From contig NZ_VEIO01000003.1 in assembly GCF_007680605.1 (NCBI RefSeq), positions 96,476-160,475 on the forward strand: a DNA stretch of 64,000 bases, given 5' to 3'. Source of the DNA: Paenibacillus xylanexedens (GTDB lineage Bacteria; Bacillota; Bacilli; Paenibacillales; Paenibacillaceae). The position numbers and the translations under genes were made by a program. Of this stretch, positions 46,100-56,332 are shown piece after piece; the stretch's first letter is position 1; every line of letters starts with the position of its first letter. Under the pieces are notes generated by a model. It had not been told where the DNA came from. It did no database searches and saw only the letters and a list, made by a program, of their open reading frames with translations.

Positions 46100-46138
46100 A
46101 TGACCATTTGCATATAATGAAGAAGACGTAAATCTATT

Positions 46139-48221
<2,083 letters not shown>

Positions 48222-48252
48222 CGTTCCTCCTGCATTAATCAGATGCCTATAT

Positions 48253-48280
48253 TGTATAATTCGTCACACACCAACGGCAA
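48253..48280 (-). promoter_or_regulatory. Probable glpP-glpK promoter
   Basis: Minus strand TTGCCG (48275-48280), 16-bp spacer, TATACA (48253-48258), about 30 bp before the glpP start. The rest of the gap to ribA holds a small hairpin, ACTTTTCA-ATA-TGAAAAGT (48377-48395), probably ending ribA transcripts. Confidence 0.5.
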
Positions 48281-48477
48281 GTGATTTGGGGGAAGTCGCC
48301 AAATTCCAGAACTCAGGCGACATGCCGCATATTCCTCCCGGCGAGGTATCTTACACCGCAAAAAGACTGCTACTGCACTTTTCAATATGAAAAGTACCGT
48401 AACAGCCCGTCTACACTACAACCTACGTATGATCACTATAAATCACCATATAAATCCAAATATTCATCCTTAATCAA

Positions 48478-49251
48478 TCAAGCCTGTGCATGTGGAACAC
48501 GTGTCTCTGTCCCCGCATCTGTCCAGCTATCGCTTTCCGCCAAGTGACCTGAACGGTTCACTTTCGTTTGCAGATACTTCTCATTAAATGCCGACCGATC
48601 TCCCCACAGCGGAACGCGCCCGCCGACATTGAGTCCTGCTTCCTGCAGTGCAGCCAGCTTACGTGGATTATTCGTAATCAACGTAACCGGAGCTGACCGA
48701 AGTGCACGCAATACAGCAATCGCATCGTCATAATTACGTGCATCATCCGTGAAGCCAAGTTGCAGGTTCGCATCTACCGTATCCAGACCTTCTTCCTGCA
48801 AAATGTAAGCCATTGCTTTGCTGAACAGGCCAATGCCCCGTCCTTCATGGTTCGCAAGATAGAACAGCGCACCTGCGCCGTGTGCCGCAATCATCTTCAT
48901 GGACTGCTCCAGCTGGAAACCGCAGTCACAGCGTTTGCTACCGAAGATATCGCCCGTGTGACAGATGCTATGCATACGAATCAACGCATCCTGCGCCTCA
49001 GCAAAATCGCCATACACCAGCACGCTGGATTGCTGACGCTCTGCCAGTTCAGCACCCGCAAGAGATGCGATCAGTTCGCCGCTTTCCATCGCTTTGTCCG
49101 TTTTCAGCCAGCTGTACCATTGAAATGTTCTCGTTTCCCCATCCAGATTGACCGGCAGTTTAATGGGTCCCACCAAATGTATGAATTCTTTTCCACTCGG
49201 AAAAGTCTGGATTTTAGGGGCAAGCAGTTGAATAATATGTGAATTGATCAT
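48478..49251 (-). CDS. ribA: GTP cyclohydrolase II (stand-alone)
   Basis: Converts GTP to diaminohydroxyphosphoribosylaminopyrimidine, the first step of riboflavin synthesis. Zinc ligands are seen in CHTGDIFGSKRCDC, the catalytic region is LANHEGRGIGLFSKAMAY, and NNPRK closes the GTP site. At 257 aa it lacks the RibB half found in the usual Firmicute RibBA fusion, has about 60 extra N-terminal residues and stands apart from rib genes. No FMN riboswitch is seen upstream. AGGAGG precedes ATG. Confidence 0.9.
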   Translation of the reverse strand: MINSHIIQLLAPKIQTFPSGKEFIHLVGPIKLPVNLDGETRTFQWYSWLKTDKAMESGELIASLAGAELAERQQSSVLVYGDFAEAQDALIRMHSICHTGDIFGSKRCDCGFQLEQSMKMIAAHGAGALFYLANHEGRGIGLFSKAMAYILQEEGLDTVDANLQLGFTDDARNYDDAIAVLRALRSAPVTLITNNPRKLAALQEAGLNVGGRVPLWGDRSAFNEKYLQTKVNRSGHLAESDSWTDAGTETRVPHAQA

Positions 49252-49653
49252 CGTTCGTTCCTCCTGTTACGCATCTTCATCTCAAAATGTGTCATAATAT
49301 TATGCATTCGCAACCGCTTTGATTTTGGATCACTTGCTGACGTAATACATTCAAAGAGATCTTGTTTTCAAGCCCTGCTCACAGCGAAATATTACGTATC
49401 TATATAATCCTCACTATAATTAGTTACTTAATGTAAGTTAGTTTAGAATAAAAATTATATTGTGTCAAGTAACTTTTATTTTTAAAGTAACTACTAAATT
49501 TATGTTACGTAATGGACACAATCCACGTGTTTCATTTAAGGAAAATTGGGTATGAGTTTAGAAACTACTCATACACTATTGGTGTAGTCCACGAAGCCCA
49601 GCCTTAGTCCTTGATACTTCTTGCGTCAAACCTAATGATGAGGGGGTTAGCCT
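49252..49653. other. Divergent ribA/ABC-operon intergenic region with AAGTAACT repeats
   Basis: A 402-bp gap. AAGTAACT occurs at 49467-49474 and 49495-49502 (28 bp apart) and inverted at 49422-49429, all in very AT-rich sequence. This looks like a cluster of regulator sites controlling the sugar operon and perhaps ribA. No regulator gene lies beside it. Confidence 0.4.
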
Positions 49654-50928
49654 ATGAACCGCCGTAGAAGAACCTGTTGGATAGCCATCATCATGGTCTG
49701 TGTCCTGCTAATCAGCGGATGCTCCATCTGGCCGGGACAGGATGATTCAGCATCCAGTAAAAAGGTAGCGCTTACATTGTGGTATTGGAATCGATCTATT
49801 GATGACAAACTCATTGCGAAGGCTAAAGAGAGATTCCCGAATATTGAACTGACTGCCCAGAAGATCGGCGGGGATTTCAAAGCCAAGCTCAAAACCACCC
49901 TCGCTGCACGCTCAGGTGAGCCAGATATCGTCGCACTTAACGACTGGATCATGGAGTTATTCCCGAGCGAGGATCGCTTCTATAACCTGTATGATCTAGG
50001 CGCAGGAGAGGTGGAAGACCAGTATTTGCCGTGGAAATGGAAGCAGGGTGTGACGCCAAATGGACAGATGATCGGCTTTCCGATGGATACGGGGCCAACA
50101 GCTCTTTTCTATCGTGCAGACTTGTTCAAGGAAGCAGGGCTACCTTCCGCACCGGAGCAGGTTGCAAGCCAGATTGATAACTGGGATGCCTATGCTGCTG
50201 CCGGAGAGCAGATAAAGGAGAAGTTTGGCGGCAAGGTTTTTCTGACCGATAATATCGGAAGCGTTTACAACCAAGTGCTTTCCCAAGCTAAAGAACGCTA
50301 TTTCCGTCCAGACGGGTCGTTTATCGGCATGGATTCTCCTGCTGTACGCAAAAGCTGGGACACAGCCGTTGCTTTTAAGGAAAAGGGACTGCTTGCTAAC
50401 GCTGACGGCTGGACACCCACCTGGAATGCAGCGATGAATAACGGCGAAATTGCCTCGTTCGTTGGTGCAGTCTGGATGAAGCAGGTGCTCCAGGAAGCCG
50501 CACCGGACACTTCGGGCAAATGGCGTGTGACTCGCGCTCCCGGGGGAGACGGCAATAACGGCGGCTCCTTTCTCTCTATTTTAAAATCAAGCAAACATCC
50601 GAAGGAGGCCTTCGAGTTAATACGCTGGCTGCAAAGTCCAGAGAACCAACTGGAGCAGTATCAGACGCTCAACCTGTTCCCGTCAGCTCCACGTGTGTTT
50701 GATGAACCAGCCATGAAAGAAAAGGAACCTTTCTTCGGCGGGCAAGCAACAGGTCCGATATTTGCTGAATCTGCACAGCATGTGCCAGATGCCTTTTTTG
50801 GCGAACGATATCCGTCTGTACACAACATTATCACCCGGCGGCTGAACGATATTGCCAAACAAAACGCTTATCCACAGCAAGCCTGGTCGGATACGGTGCA
50901 CCGGGTCGAGCGGGAATTACAACGTTAA
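49654..50928 (+). CDS. Extracellular sugar-binding lipoprotein (CUT1 ABC family)
   Basis: Signal peptide with lipobox LISGC (Cys at about 23), then a 400-residue family 1 solute-binding protein: LTLWYWNRSIDDKLIAKAKERFPNIELT, DIVALNDWIMELF, GFPMDTGPTALFYRADLFKEAGLP and a C-terminal EAFELIRWLQSPENQ. It captures an oligosaccharide or sugar outside the membrane for the two permeases that follow. GAGGGGG precedes ATG. The nearby FGGY kinase suggests a sugar or sugar-acid substrate. Confidence 0.92.
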   Translation: MNRRRRTCWIAIIMVCVLLISGCSIWPGQDDSASSKKVALTLWYWNRSIDDKLIAKAKERFPNIELTAQKIGGDFKAKLKTTLAARSGEPDIVALNDWIMELFPSEDRFYNLYDLGAGEVEDQYLPWKWKQGVTPNGQMIGFPMDTGPTALFYRADLFKEAGLPSAPEQVASQIDNWDAYAAAGEQIKEKFGGKVFLTDNIGSVYNQVLSQAKERYFRPDGSFIGMDSPAVRKSWDTAVAFKEKGLLANADGWTPTWNAAMNNGEIASFVGAVWMKQVLQEAAPDTSGKWRVTRAPGGDGNNGGSFLSILKSSKHPKEAFELIRWLQSPENQLEQYQTLNLFPSAPRVFDEPAMKEKEPFFGGQATGPIFAESAQHVPDAFFGERYPSVHNIITRRLNDIAKQNAYPQQAWSDTVHRVERELQR

Positions 50929-51023
50929 GGCATGTATTTGATCCCAACGGTTATGACATATATGGGTTACCTTCACTCGATCTCGTTTAATGTTGGTTTC
51001 GTACCCGTAAAGGAGGAGTTGTT

Positions 51024-51974
51024 ATGGCTGTCACCGAACCTCGCACGTCCCCTGATTCCGGTCCGTTCCTGCCCGATCTGGACCGGCAAAAGTCACTTTG
51101 GGCCCGCATATGGGAGCATCGTGCGCTCTATGTTGCCATCTCGCCTTTTTACATTCTGTTCGCCGTGTTTGGACTGTTCCCGATCGCATTCTCACTATAT
51201 CTGGCTTTCCACAAATGGGATGGAATCGGTGTGATGACGTATAACGGCTTGAACAATTTTAAATACATGCTCACCGATGCTGAATTCTGGCAAGCGGTTG
51301 GCAACACGTTGATGATCTGGATCTATTCGACCATTCCGATGCTTTTCTTCGCTCTTATTATTGCGTTTCTACTACATGCGCCTTTCATCAAATTCCGTAC
51401 CTTGTTCCGGGTCGGTTACTTTCTGCCCAACGTCACATCCATTGTGGCGGTAGCCATCATCTTCGGGGCTTTGTTTGCAAACAATTACGGTTTCCTTAAC
51501 TATCTGCTGCAGTCGGTCGGCCTTCCGGTCGTCGAGTGGCTGAATGCACCATGGGGCATCAAAATTGCCATCTCATCCATGGTGGTCTGGCGCTGGACCG
51601 GATATAACGCCATTATCTATCTGGCCGGACTTCAGAGCATCCCGCAGACGCTGTATGAAGCGGCCAGAATCGACGGGGCATCCGCTGTGCAATCCTTCTT
51701 CCGTATTACCATTCCGATGCTACGCCCGGTCATTCTGTTCACGGTCATTACGTCTACGATTGGCGGCATGCAACTGTTCACTGAACCGCAGGTGCTGGTG
51801 GGCAATGACGGCGGTGCCGGAGCAGCTGGTATGACCATCGTACTTTACTTGTACCGTGAGTCATTTATCAACAATTATTTTGGATACGGTGCAGCCGTTG
51901 GATGGGGCATGTTCCTGATTATCGCCCTGTTCTCCATCGTGAACTGGAAGCTTGTTCAAGGCAAATCATCCTGA
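51024..51974 (+). CDS. Sugar ABC permease (MalF-like)
   Basis: A 316-residue inner-membrane subunit with six helices. The EAA loop reads YEAARIDGASAVQSFFRITIPMLRP, the site that docks the ATPase. A cytoplasmic N-terminal tail of about 40 residues precedes TM1. AAAGGAGGAG lies 7 bp before ATG. It is the second gene of the operon. No ATPase gene follows, so a shared MsmX-type ATPase encoded elsewhere is expected. Confidence 0.93.
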   Translation: MAVTEPRTSPDSGPFLPDLDRQKSLWARIWEHRALYVAISPFYILFAVFGLFPIAFSLYLAFHKWDGIGVMTYNGLNNFKYMLTDAEFWQAVGNTLMIWIYSTIPMLFFALIIAFLLHAPFIKFRTLFRVGYFLPNVTSIVAVAIIFGALFANNYGFLNYLLQSVGLPVVEWLNAPWGIKIAISSMVVWRWTGYNAIIYLAGLQSIPQTLYEAARIDGASAVQSFFRITIPMLRPVILFTVITSTIGGMQLFTEPQVLVGNDGGAGAAGMTIVLYLYRESFINNYFGYGAAVGWGMFLIIALFSIVNWKLVQGKSS

Positions 51975-51995
51975 TGTGACAAGGGGGGAGCGCTC

Positions 51996-52823
51996 ATGGC
52001 GTCCAAACATCTCAAGTCGCTGGTGCTGTATACCGGCCTGATCGGTGGCATGCTTATATCCATGTTCCCGTTCTATTGGCTCATGGTTATGTCCACCCGA
52101 ACAACGTCCGACATTTACAAGTTTCCGCCCCAGCTCTGGTTCGGCGGTGAACTGTGGAACAATATTACACGGGTTTTGCAGCAGATTGATTTTTGGGGAG
52201 CCTTTCTGAATACCTTGTTTGTATCGGGTGTAGTAACCATTCTGGTGTTGTTTTTTGATTCACTGGCGGGATTTGCGTTTGCGAAGTTTGAGTTTCCGGG
52301 CAAAAAATGGCTTTTCGTCCTGCTGCTCGCCACCATGATGGTGCCTTCCCAGCTGTCGCTGGTGCCTTCCTTCGTGCTGATGGCCACGTTCGGGTGGGTA
52401 GGTTCCTTCAAAGCCCTCATTATTCCGGGCATGGTCAATGCCTTCGGCATCTTCTGGATCCGTCAGTATGCGACGGAATCCATCCCGAACGATCTGCTCG
52501 ATGCAGGACGGATCGACGGATGTAATTTCTTTCGCTTGTATTGGAACGTCGCATTGCCGATTCTGCGGCCAGCATTTGCTTTTCTCGGTGCATTCACCTT
52601 TATCGGTGTGTGGAATGACTACCTGTGGCCGTTAATTGTACTAACAGATGCACGCAAATACACGTTGCAAATTGCTTTGTCTCAATTAAACGGACTCTAT
52701 AACACGGATTATGCGATGGTCATTGCAGGTACACTGCTTGCCGTTCTTCCACTCATCATCATGTTCCTGTTCATCAGCCGCCAGTTTATCTCGGATATTG
52801 CCGCAGGAGCGGTGAAGGACTGA
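51996..52823 (+). CDS. Sugar ABC permease (MalG-like)
   Basis: A 275-residue partner permease with six helices and the EAA-loop variant LLDAGRIDGCNFFRLYWNVALPILRP, then FTFIGVWNDYLWPLIVL. It begins 21 bp after the first permease with AAGGGGGGAG. It completes the membrane channel for the binding protein at 49.7 kb. Confidence 0.93.
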   Translation: MASKHLKSLVLYTGLIGGMLISMFPFYWLMVMSTRTTSDIYKFPPQLWFGGELWNNITRVLQQIDFWGAFLNTLFVSGVVTILVLFFDSLAGFAFAKFEFPGKKWLFVLLLATMMVPSQLSLVPSFVLMATFGWVGSFKALIIPGMVNAFGIFWIRQYATESIPNDLLDAGRIDGCNFFRLYWNVALPILRPAFAFLGAFTFIGVWNDYLWPLIVLTDARKYTLQIALSQLNGLYNTDYAMVIAGTLLAVLPLIIMFLFISRQFISDIAAGAVKD

Positions 52824-52979
52824 CCCAGGGGAGGTAAGACTCCCTGGAGCGGTGTATATATGTGACGCCATTTTGATCCTTCCCTCAAGTCTGATATTCT
52901 TATTCTATAGATGAGATACCAGACGTTAATTCATAGCACTTTCAGACGCAGTAATTGAAATGGAAGAGGGATGATCACC

Positions 52980-54530
52980 ATGGCGGCTTCACCTTATATG
53001 ATCGGCGTAGATATCGGCACAACCTCAACCAAGGCTGTGTTGTTCAAGCAAGACGGTAGCATAGTTGCACAAGGTGGTGCAGATTATCCGCTATACACAC
53101 CAACACCCGCGATTGCAGAGCAGGATGCAGAGGACATTTTCCAAGCCGTTATTTCCTCCGTGCATCAAGCCACCTCTAAAGCAGGGGTACAGCCGGACGA
53201 CATTCTGTTTGTTTCGTTCAGCTCGGCCATGCATAGCATTCTGCCTGTAGACGTACAAGGCAAACCGTTGATGCGAGCGATGACATGGGCAGACAATCGC
53301 AGTGCCGAGTGGACAGAAGCACTCAAATCGGAGATGAACGGACATGAAATCTACCTGCGAACGGGTACACCCATTCATCCCATGTCTCCACTAACTAAAA
53401 TGATGTGGCTTACCCGGGAAGAACCGGACTTGTTCAGACAGACACATAAATTGATCTCCATGAAGGAATATGTGTTCTACAAGCTATTCTCTGAATTTGT
53501 TATCGACCATTCGATGGCCTCCGCCACCGGGCTTATGAATCTGGAAAAACTCGAATGGGATGCGGAAGCATTACATGTCGCAGGCATTACGCCGGAGCAT
53601 CTGTCCAGCCTTGTACCGACAACTCATGTATTCAAAGAAGGGCTTAATCCCGAATATGCCCAAGCGATGGGTATCGCGGAAACGACTCCGTTTGTGATTG
53701 GGGCAAGCGACGGCGTACTCTCGAATCTGGGCGTAAATGCTATTGACCCAGGGGTTGTTGCTGTGACGATCGGTACCAGCGGGGCGATTCGTACGGTCGT
53801 GGATAAACCAGTAACCGATCCCAAAGGACGATTTTTCTGTTATGCGCTTACGGAGGATCAATGGGTGATTGGCGGGCCTGTGAACAATGGCGGCGTGATT
53901 TTCCGCTGGATTCGGGATGAGTTTGCGGCGTCTGAGGTGGAAACGGCAAAACGGCTCGGGATCGATCCGTATGAAGTCCTGACACGTGTCGCTGAAAATG
54001 TACCCCCAGGTTCAGACGGACTGCTGTTTCACCCCTATATGACCGGGGAGCGCGCACCACTCTGGAACCCGAACGCACGCGGATCGTTTTTCGGTCTGAC
54101 GTTGCATCACAAGAAGGAGCATATGATCCGTGCAGCGCTGGAAGGTGTGCTGTTTAACCTGTACACGGTTATGCTCGCCATTGAGGAAAAGATTGGTCGT
54201 CCGAAAAAGATCCAGGCCACTGGAGGCTTCGCTCGCTCCGAGCTGTGGCGGCAGATGATGGCCGATATTTTCGATCAGGATGTCATCATCCCCGAAAGCA
54301 TCGAGAGTTCCTGCCTTGGTGCCGCTGTGCTCGGGCTGTATGCCACAGGCCGCATCGATTCCCTGAGCGCCGTTTCCGGCATGATTGGCTCAACACACCG
54401 CCATAAGCCACACCCGGAACGTGTGCGTGTGTATCGCGAACTGTTGCCGATTTTCATCCGCATCTCACGCAAATTCGAAGAGGAATATGCGGATATTGCG
54501 GCATTTCAGAATCGAATGATGCAGGAGTAG
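52980..54530 (+). CDS. gntK: FGGY-family carbohydrate kinase, gluconokinase-type
   Basis: Phosphorylates a sugar or sugar acid, most likely gluconate. The ATP motif is GVDIGTTSTKAVLFKQDG; others are FVSFSSAMHSILPVD, MTWADNRSAEW, VTIGTSGAIRTVVDKPV and ATGGFARSELWRQMMADIFDQDV. Length (516 aa) and the GMHSI-like AMHSI segment match gluconate kinases of the GntK/FGGY group. ATG 52980 has AGAGGG 9 bp upstream; 52971 overlaps that site. It follows the ABC operon by 156 bp, so it may act on the imported substrate. Confidence 0.82.
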   Translation: MAASPYMIGVDIGTTSTKAVLFKQDGSIVAQGGADYPLYTPTPAIAEQDAEDIFQAVISSVHQATSKAGVQPDDILFVSFSSAMHSILPVDVQGKPLMRAMTWADNRSAEWTEALKSEMNGHEIYLRTGTPIHPMSPLTKMMWLTREEPDLFRQTHKLISMKEYVFYKLFSEFVIDHSMASATGLMNLEKLEWDAEALHVAGITPEHLSSLVPTTHVFKEGLNPEYAQAMGIAETTPFVIGASDGVLSNLGVNAIDPGVVAVTIGTSGAIRTVVDKPVTDPKGRFFCYALTEDQWVIGGPVNNGGVIFRWIRDEFAASEVETAKRLGIDPYEVLTRVAENVPPGSDGLLFHPYMTGERAPLWNPNARGSFFGLTLHHKKEHMIRAALEGVLFNLYTVMLAIEEKIGRPKKIQATGGFARSELWRQMMADIFDQDVIIPESIESSCLGAAVLGLYATGRIDSLSAVSGMIGSTHRHKPHPERVRVYRELLPIFIRISRKFEEEYADIAAFQNRMMQE

Positions 54531-54814
54531 TAATCCGCTGGCACAATAGAGCACAGTTAGGATCTCTCTCTGAACTAGACGGATAGAGATGGATAGCGGA
54601 GAACTGGTGTTAACCATTCTCGGAGCTAGAGGTTTTGGAGCGAATTACTAGCGCCCTCAGTGTTCGAATGATGCAGGAAGTCTAAGCAGAAGCTTGACGA
54701 TATTATCTCTTGAAGCGAATACTACACGGGAATGATGGCAATGGTCTACGGTTGCGGATAGTACACGCGAATGATGGTAACGATCATTGGTAGCAGTTAG
54801 TGAAAGGTAAAGCG
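54531..54814 (+). other. Gap after the kinase gene with imperfect short repeats
   Basis: The first part of an 889-bp gap. TCGAATGATGCAGGA from the end of the kinase gene (54512-54526) recurs at 54664-54678. A 39-bp-period pair follows: TACACGGGAATGATGG (54723) and TACACGCGAATGATGG (54762). No gene is seen. Confidence 0.4.
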
Positions 54815-55009
54815 CTAACGATCACCAGAGAGCTTATTTAGTGCTTTTCAGAGGTTTTTGAAATCTAACGATCACCAGACACCTTATTTCCACATTTTCA
54901 GGTTAAAAGTGTCCCAGAAACGGCTATCTCGAACAAATAGCGTTTCTGGTGATCGTTAGAATCTGAAAGCTTACTTTTTCCGCCAAATAGCGTCTCTGGT
55001 GATCGTTAG
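54815..55009. repeat. Four-copy CTAACGATC element (195 bp)
   Basis: Forward motifs at 54815 and 54865, reverse motifs at 54935 and 54985: spacings 50, 70 and 50. It is the best-preserved element: the inner pair and the outer pair each match at 22 of 25 positions when one copy is reverse-complemented. Forward copies begin CTAACGATCACCAGA; reverse copies end TCTGGTGATCGTTAG. It lies between the convergent kinase and NTF2-like genes. Confidence 0.88.
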
Positions 55010-55144
55010 AATTCGATTCGTGTGTGGGACTTCTTTTCAAACACCCTGACCTTCAAGACCTCTTATTTTGTAGCGGTGAGCTACACGGGGATATGAAATG
55101 AAGCAACCATGGTAGCGTAGCATTCATTTGTCTCTCCTTTCCTT

Positions 55145-55205
55145 AATGAAGGCTCTTCCCGAATCAGGAGATGGGAAGAGCCTATTTCATTCCATCTTTT
55201 TTTCA
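55145..55205 (+). terminator. Strong hairpin with U-tract downstream of the repeat
   Basis: GGCTCTTCCC (55151-55160) and GGGAAGAGCC (55173-55182), extended by AATGAA/TTTCATT, with TTTTTTT a few bases later. It is 600 bp after the kinase stop, so it may end a transcript that passes through the repeat element. Confidence 0.6.
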
Positions 55206-55246
55206 ATAAATATGTTCATTATGTAAGGCACACTCTCTCCAAAGAT

Positions 55247-55281
55247 AAAAAAAAACTCCACGGCTTAAAGCTGTGGAGTTG
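55247..55281 (-). terminator. Terminator after the NTF2-like gene
   Basis: Minus strand: AACTCCAC-AGCTTTAAGCC-GTGGAGTT followed by a run of nine T. Confidence 0.8.
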
Positions 55282-55419
55282 ACAACACAACGGGAATGAC
55301 CGATTATCAGCACTCCATTATACTGCTCAATCAAAAATGCCCTATGAAGAGGTTGGATCTTGTTAAACTTAATTAGTCCTTTGTTACGAATTTGTTGAGT
55401 CTTGTCCGTTTGTTCACTC

Positions 55420-55809
55420 TTACGAATTATATTTGCTGAACGCATTCTCGTCCGCTTGTACATTTTCCAAGTATACAATCCGGCCTGCATCATTCACACG
55501 CGCAATATCCACGCCCGTCTTCGCATACACCGATCCATCCGCTGCCTGTCCGCACACAGCCCAATTCGTTTGATAACTGCCGTCCGGCTGGGGCACCCAG
55601 GCATCCCACATATGTTTAATGTCTTGGTTGTAATTATAGAAAGCTTTCATAAATCCCTCAAACCCAGTATGGCTAGTGCCATTCAACACAATCTCCGCAT
55701 CCGGTGTAAACAGGGATAACAAATCCTCCATAGCCCGCTGATCTGTCCGTGAAGCATCAAATAATCGGAAATAGTTATTCAACATCGTAATGTTCGCTGC
55801 TGTATTCAT
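55420..55809 (-). CDS. SnoaL/NTF2-like protein, 129 aa
   Basis: Small cone-shaped alpha+beta fold protein. NNYFRLFDASRTDQRAMEDLLSLFTPDAEIVLNGTSHTGFEGFMKAFYNYNQDIKHMWDAWV is the typical helix-helix-strand opening of the SnoaL-like family, and AKTGVDIARVNDAGRIVYLENVQ the closing sheet. Members may be enzymes or ligand binders; the reaction is unknown. AGGAGG precedes ATG. It is divergent from an arsR gene, with operator-like dyads in its promoter. Confidence 0.8.
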   Translation of the reverse strand: MNTAANITMLNNYFRLFDASRTDQRAMEDLLSLFTPDAEIVLNGTSHTGFEGFMKAFYNYNQDIKHMWDAWVPQPDGSYQTNWAVCGQAADGSVYAKTGVDIARVNDAGRIVYLENVQADENAFSKYNS

Positions 55810-55885
55810 TAATAATTAGCCTCCTGTTGGTCTCATGTCGCTTCGAACGAAAAATCGCATGCCGTATGCTTATCACATGTTATAC

Positions 55886-55982
55886 ATGTTATCAGTTCGA
55901 ATAATATCGAACAATATAATGCGAAAAGAACCTTACCACACTTCCAAGCTTCATCGCAACACATATTTCGATTTTTTTCGAA
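55886..55982. promoter_or_regulatory. Divergent promoter with two TTCGA-N6-TCGAA dyads
   Basis: Site 1 is GTTCGA-ATAATA-TCGAAC (55895-55912), site 2 TTCGA-TTTTTT-TCGAA (55967-55982). The NTF2-gene promoter TTGTTC (55909-55914), 17 bp, TAACAT (55886-55891) on the minus strand contains site 1. Site 2 is just upstream of arsR. A 9-bp tandem ACATGTTAT pair lies at 55875-55892. The best explanation is ArsR binding to both sites. Confidence 0.6.
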
Positions 55983-56020
55983 CATTGAAAGAAAAAGCCA
56001 ACTATGCTAACGTCTATCTT

Positions 56021-56332
56021 ATGAGAACTATAACGATACCTACCGCTTCGGAAATGAGTCTGACCACGGTCTGCAATGCACTCGGTGACCCCATCCGTAT
56101 GAAAATCGCATACTGCCTGGCCAGCTCGGGTGAGAAAAATTGCTCGGCTTTTGAAGTCGACCATATCTCCAAATCAACGTTGTCCCATCACATCAAAATC
56201 TTGCGCGAAGCTGGCATTATTCAGCCACGCATTGACGGTAAACAGCACTTTTATTCCCTTAGAAAGGACGAACTCATTGCACGTTTTCCAGGACTGGTCG
56301 CTATGATTCTACAAACAGGAGGCTCAGCCTAA
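56021..56332 (+). CDS. ArsR-family winged-helix regulator
   Basis: About 103 aa from ATG 56021. LTTVCNALGDPIRMKIAYCLASSGEKNCSAFEVDHISKSTLSHHIKILREAGIIQPRIDGKQHFYSLRKDEL is the ArsR core with recognition helix KSTLSHHIKIL. The classical metal CxC motif is absent. The frame is open from 55835, but that extension crosses both operator dyads and is unlikely to be translated; no start has a good ribosome site, so a leaderless message is possible. The stop overlaps the next gene by 1 bp. Confidence 0.78.
   Translation: MRTITIPTASEMSLTTVCNALGDPIRMKIAYCLASSGEKNCSAFEVDHISKSTLSHHIKILREAGIIQPRIDGKQHFYSLRKDELIARFPGLVAMILQTGGSA

Noticed and set aside
49252..49653. FMN riboswitch for ribA
   Set aside because: None of the conserved FMN aptamer sequence blocks is visible on either strand in the gap.
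54815..55009. CRISPR-like array
   Set aside because: Repeats are 25 bp with 25-bp spacers but the copies are inverted in the second half, the centre spacer is 45 bp, the motif centre is variable and no cas genes are present.
55835..56020. N-terminal extension of the ArsR protein
   Set aside because: It would translate through the two operator dyads, adds 62 residues absent from the family core, and has no ribosome site.
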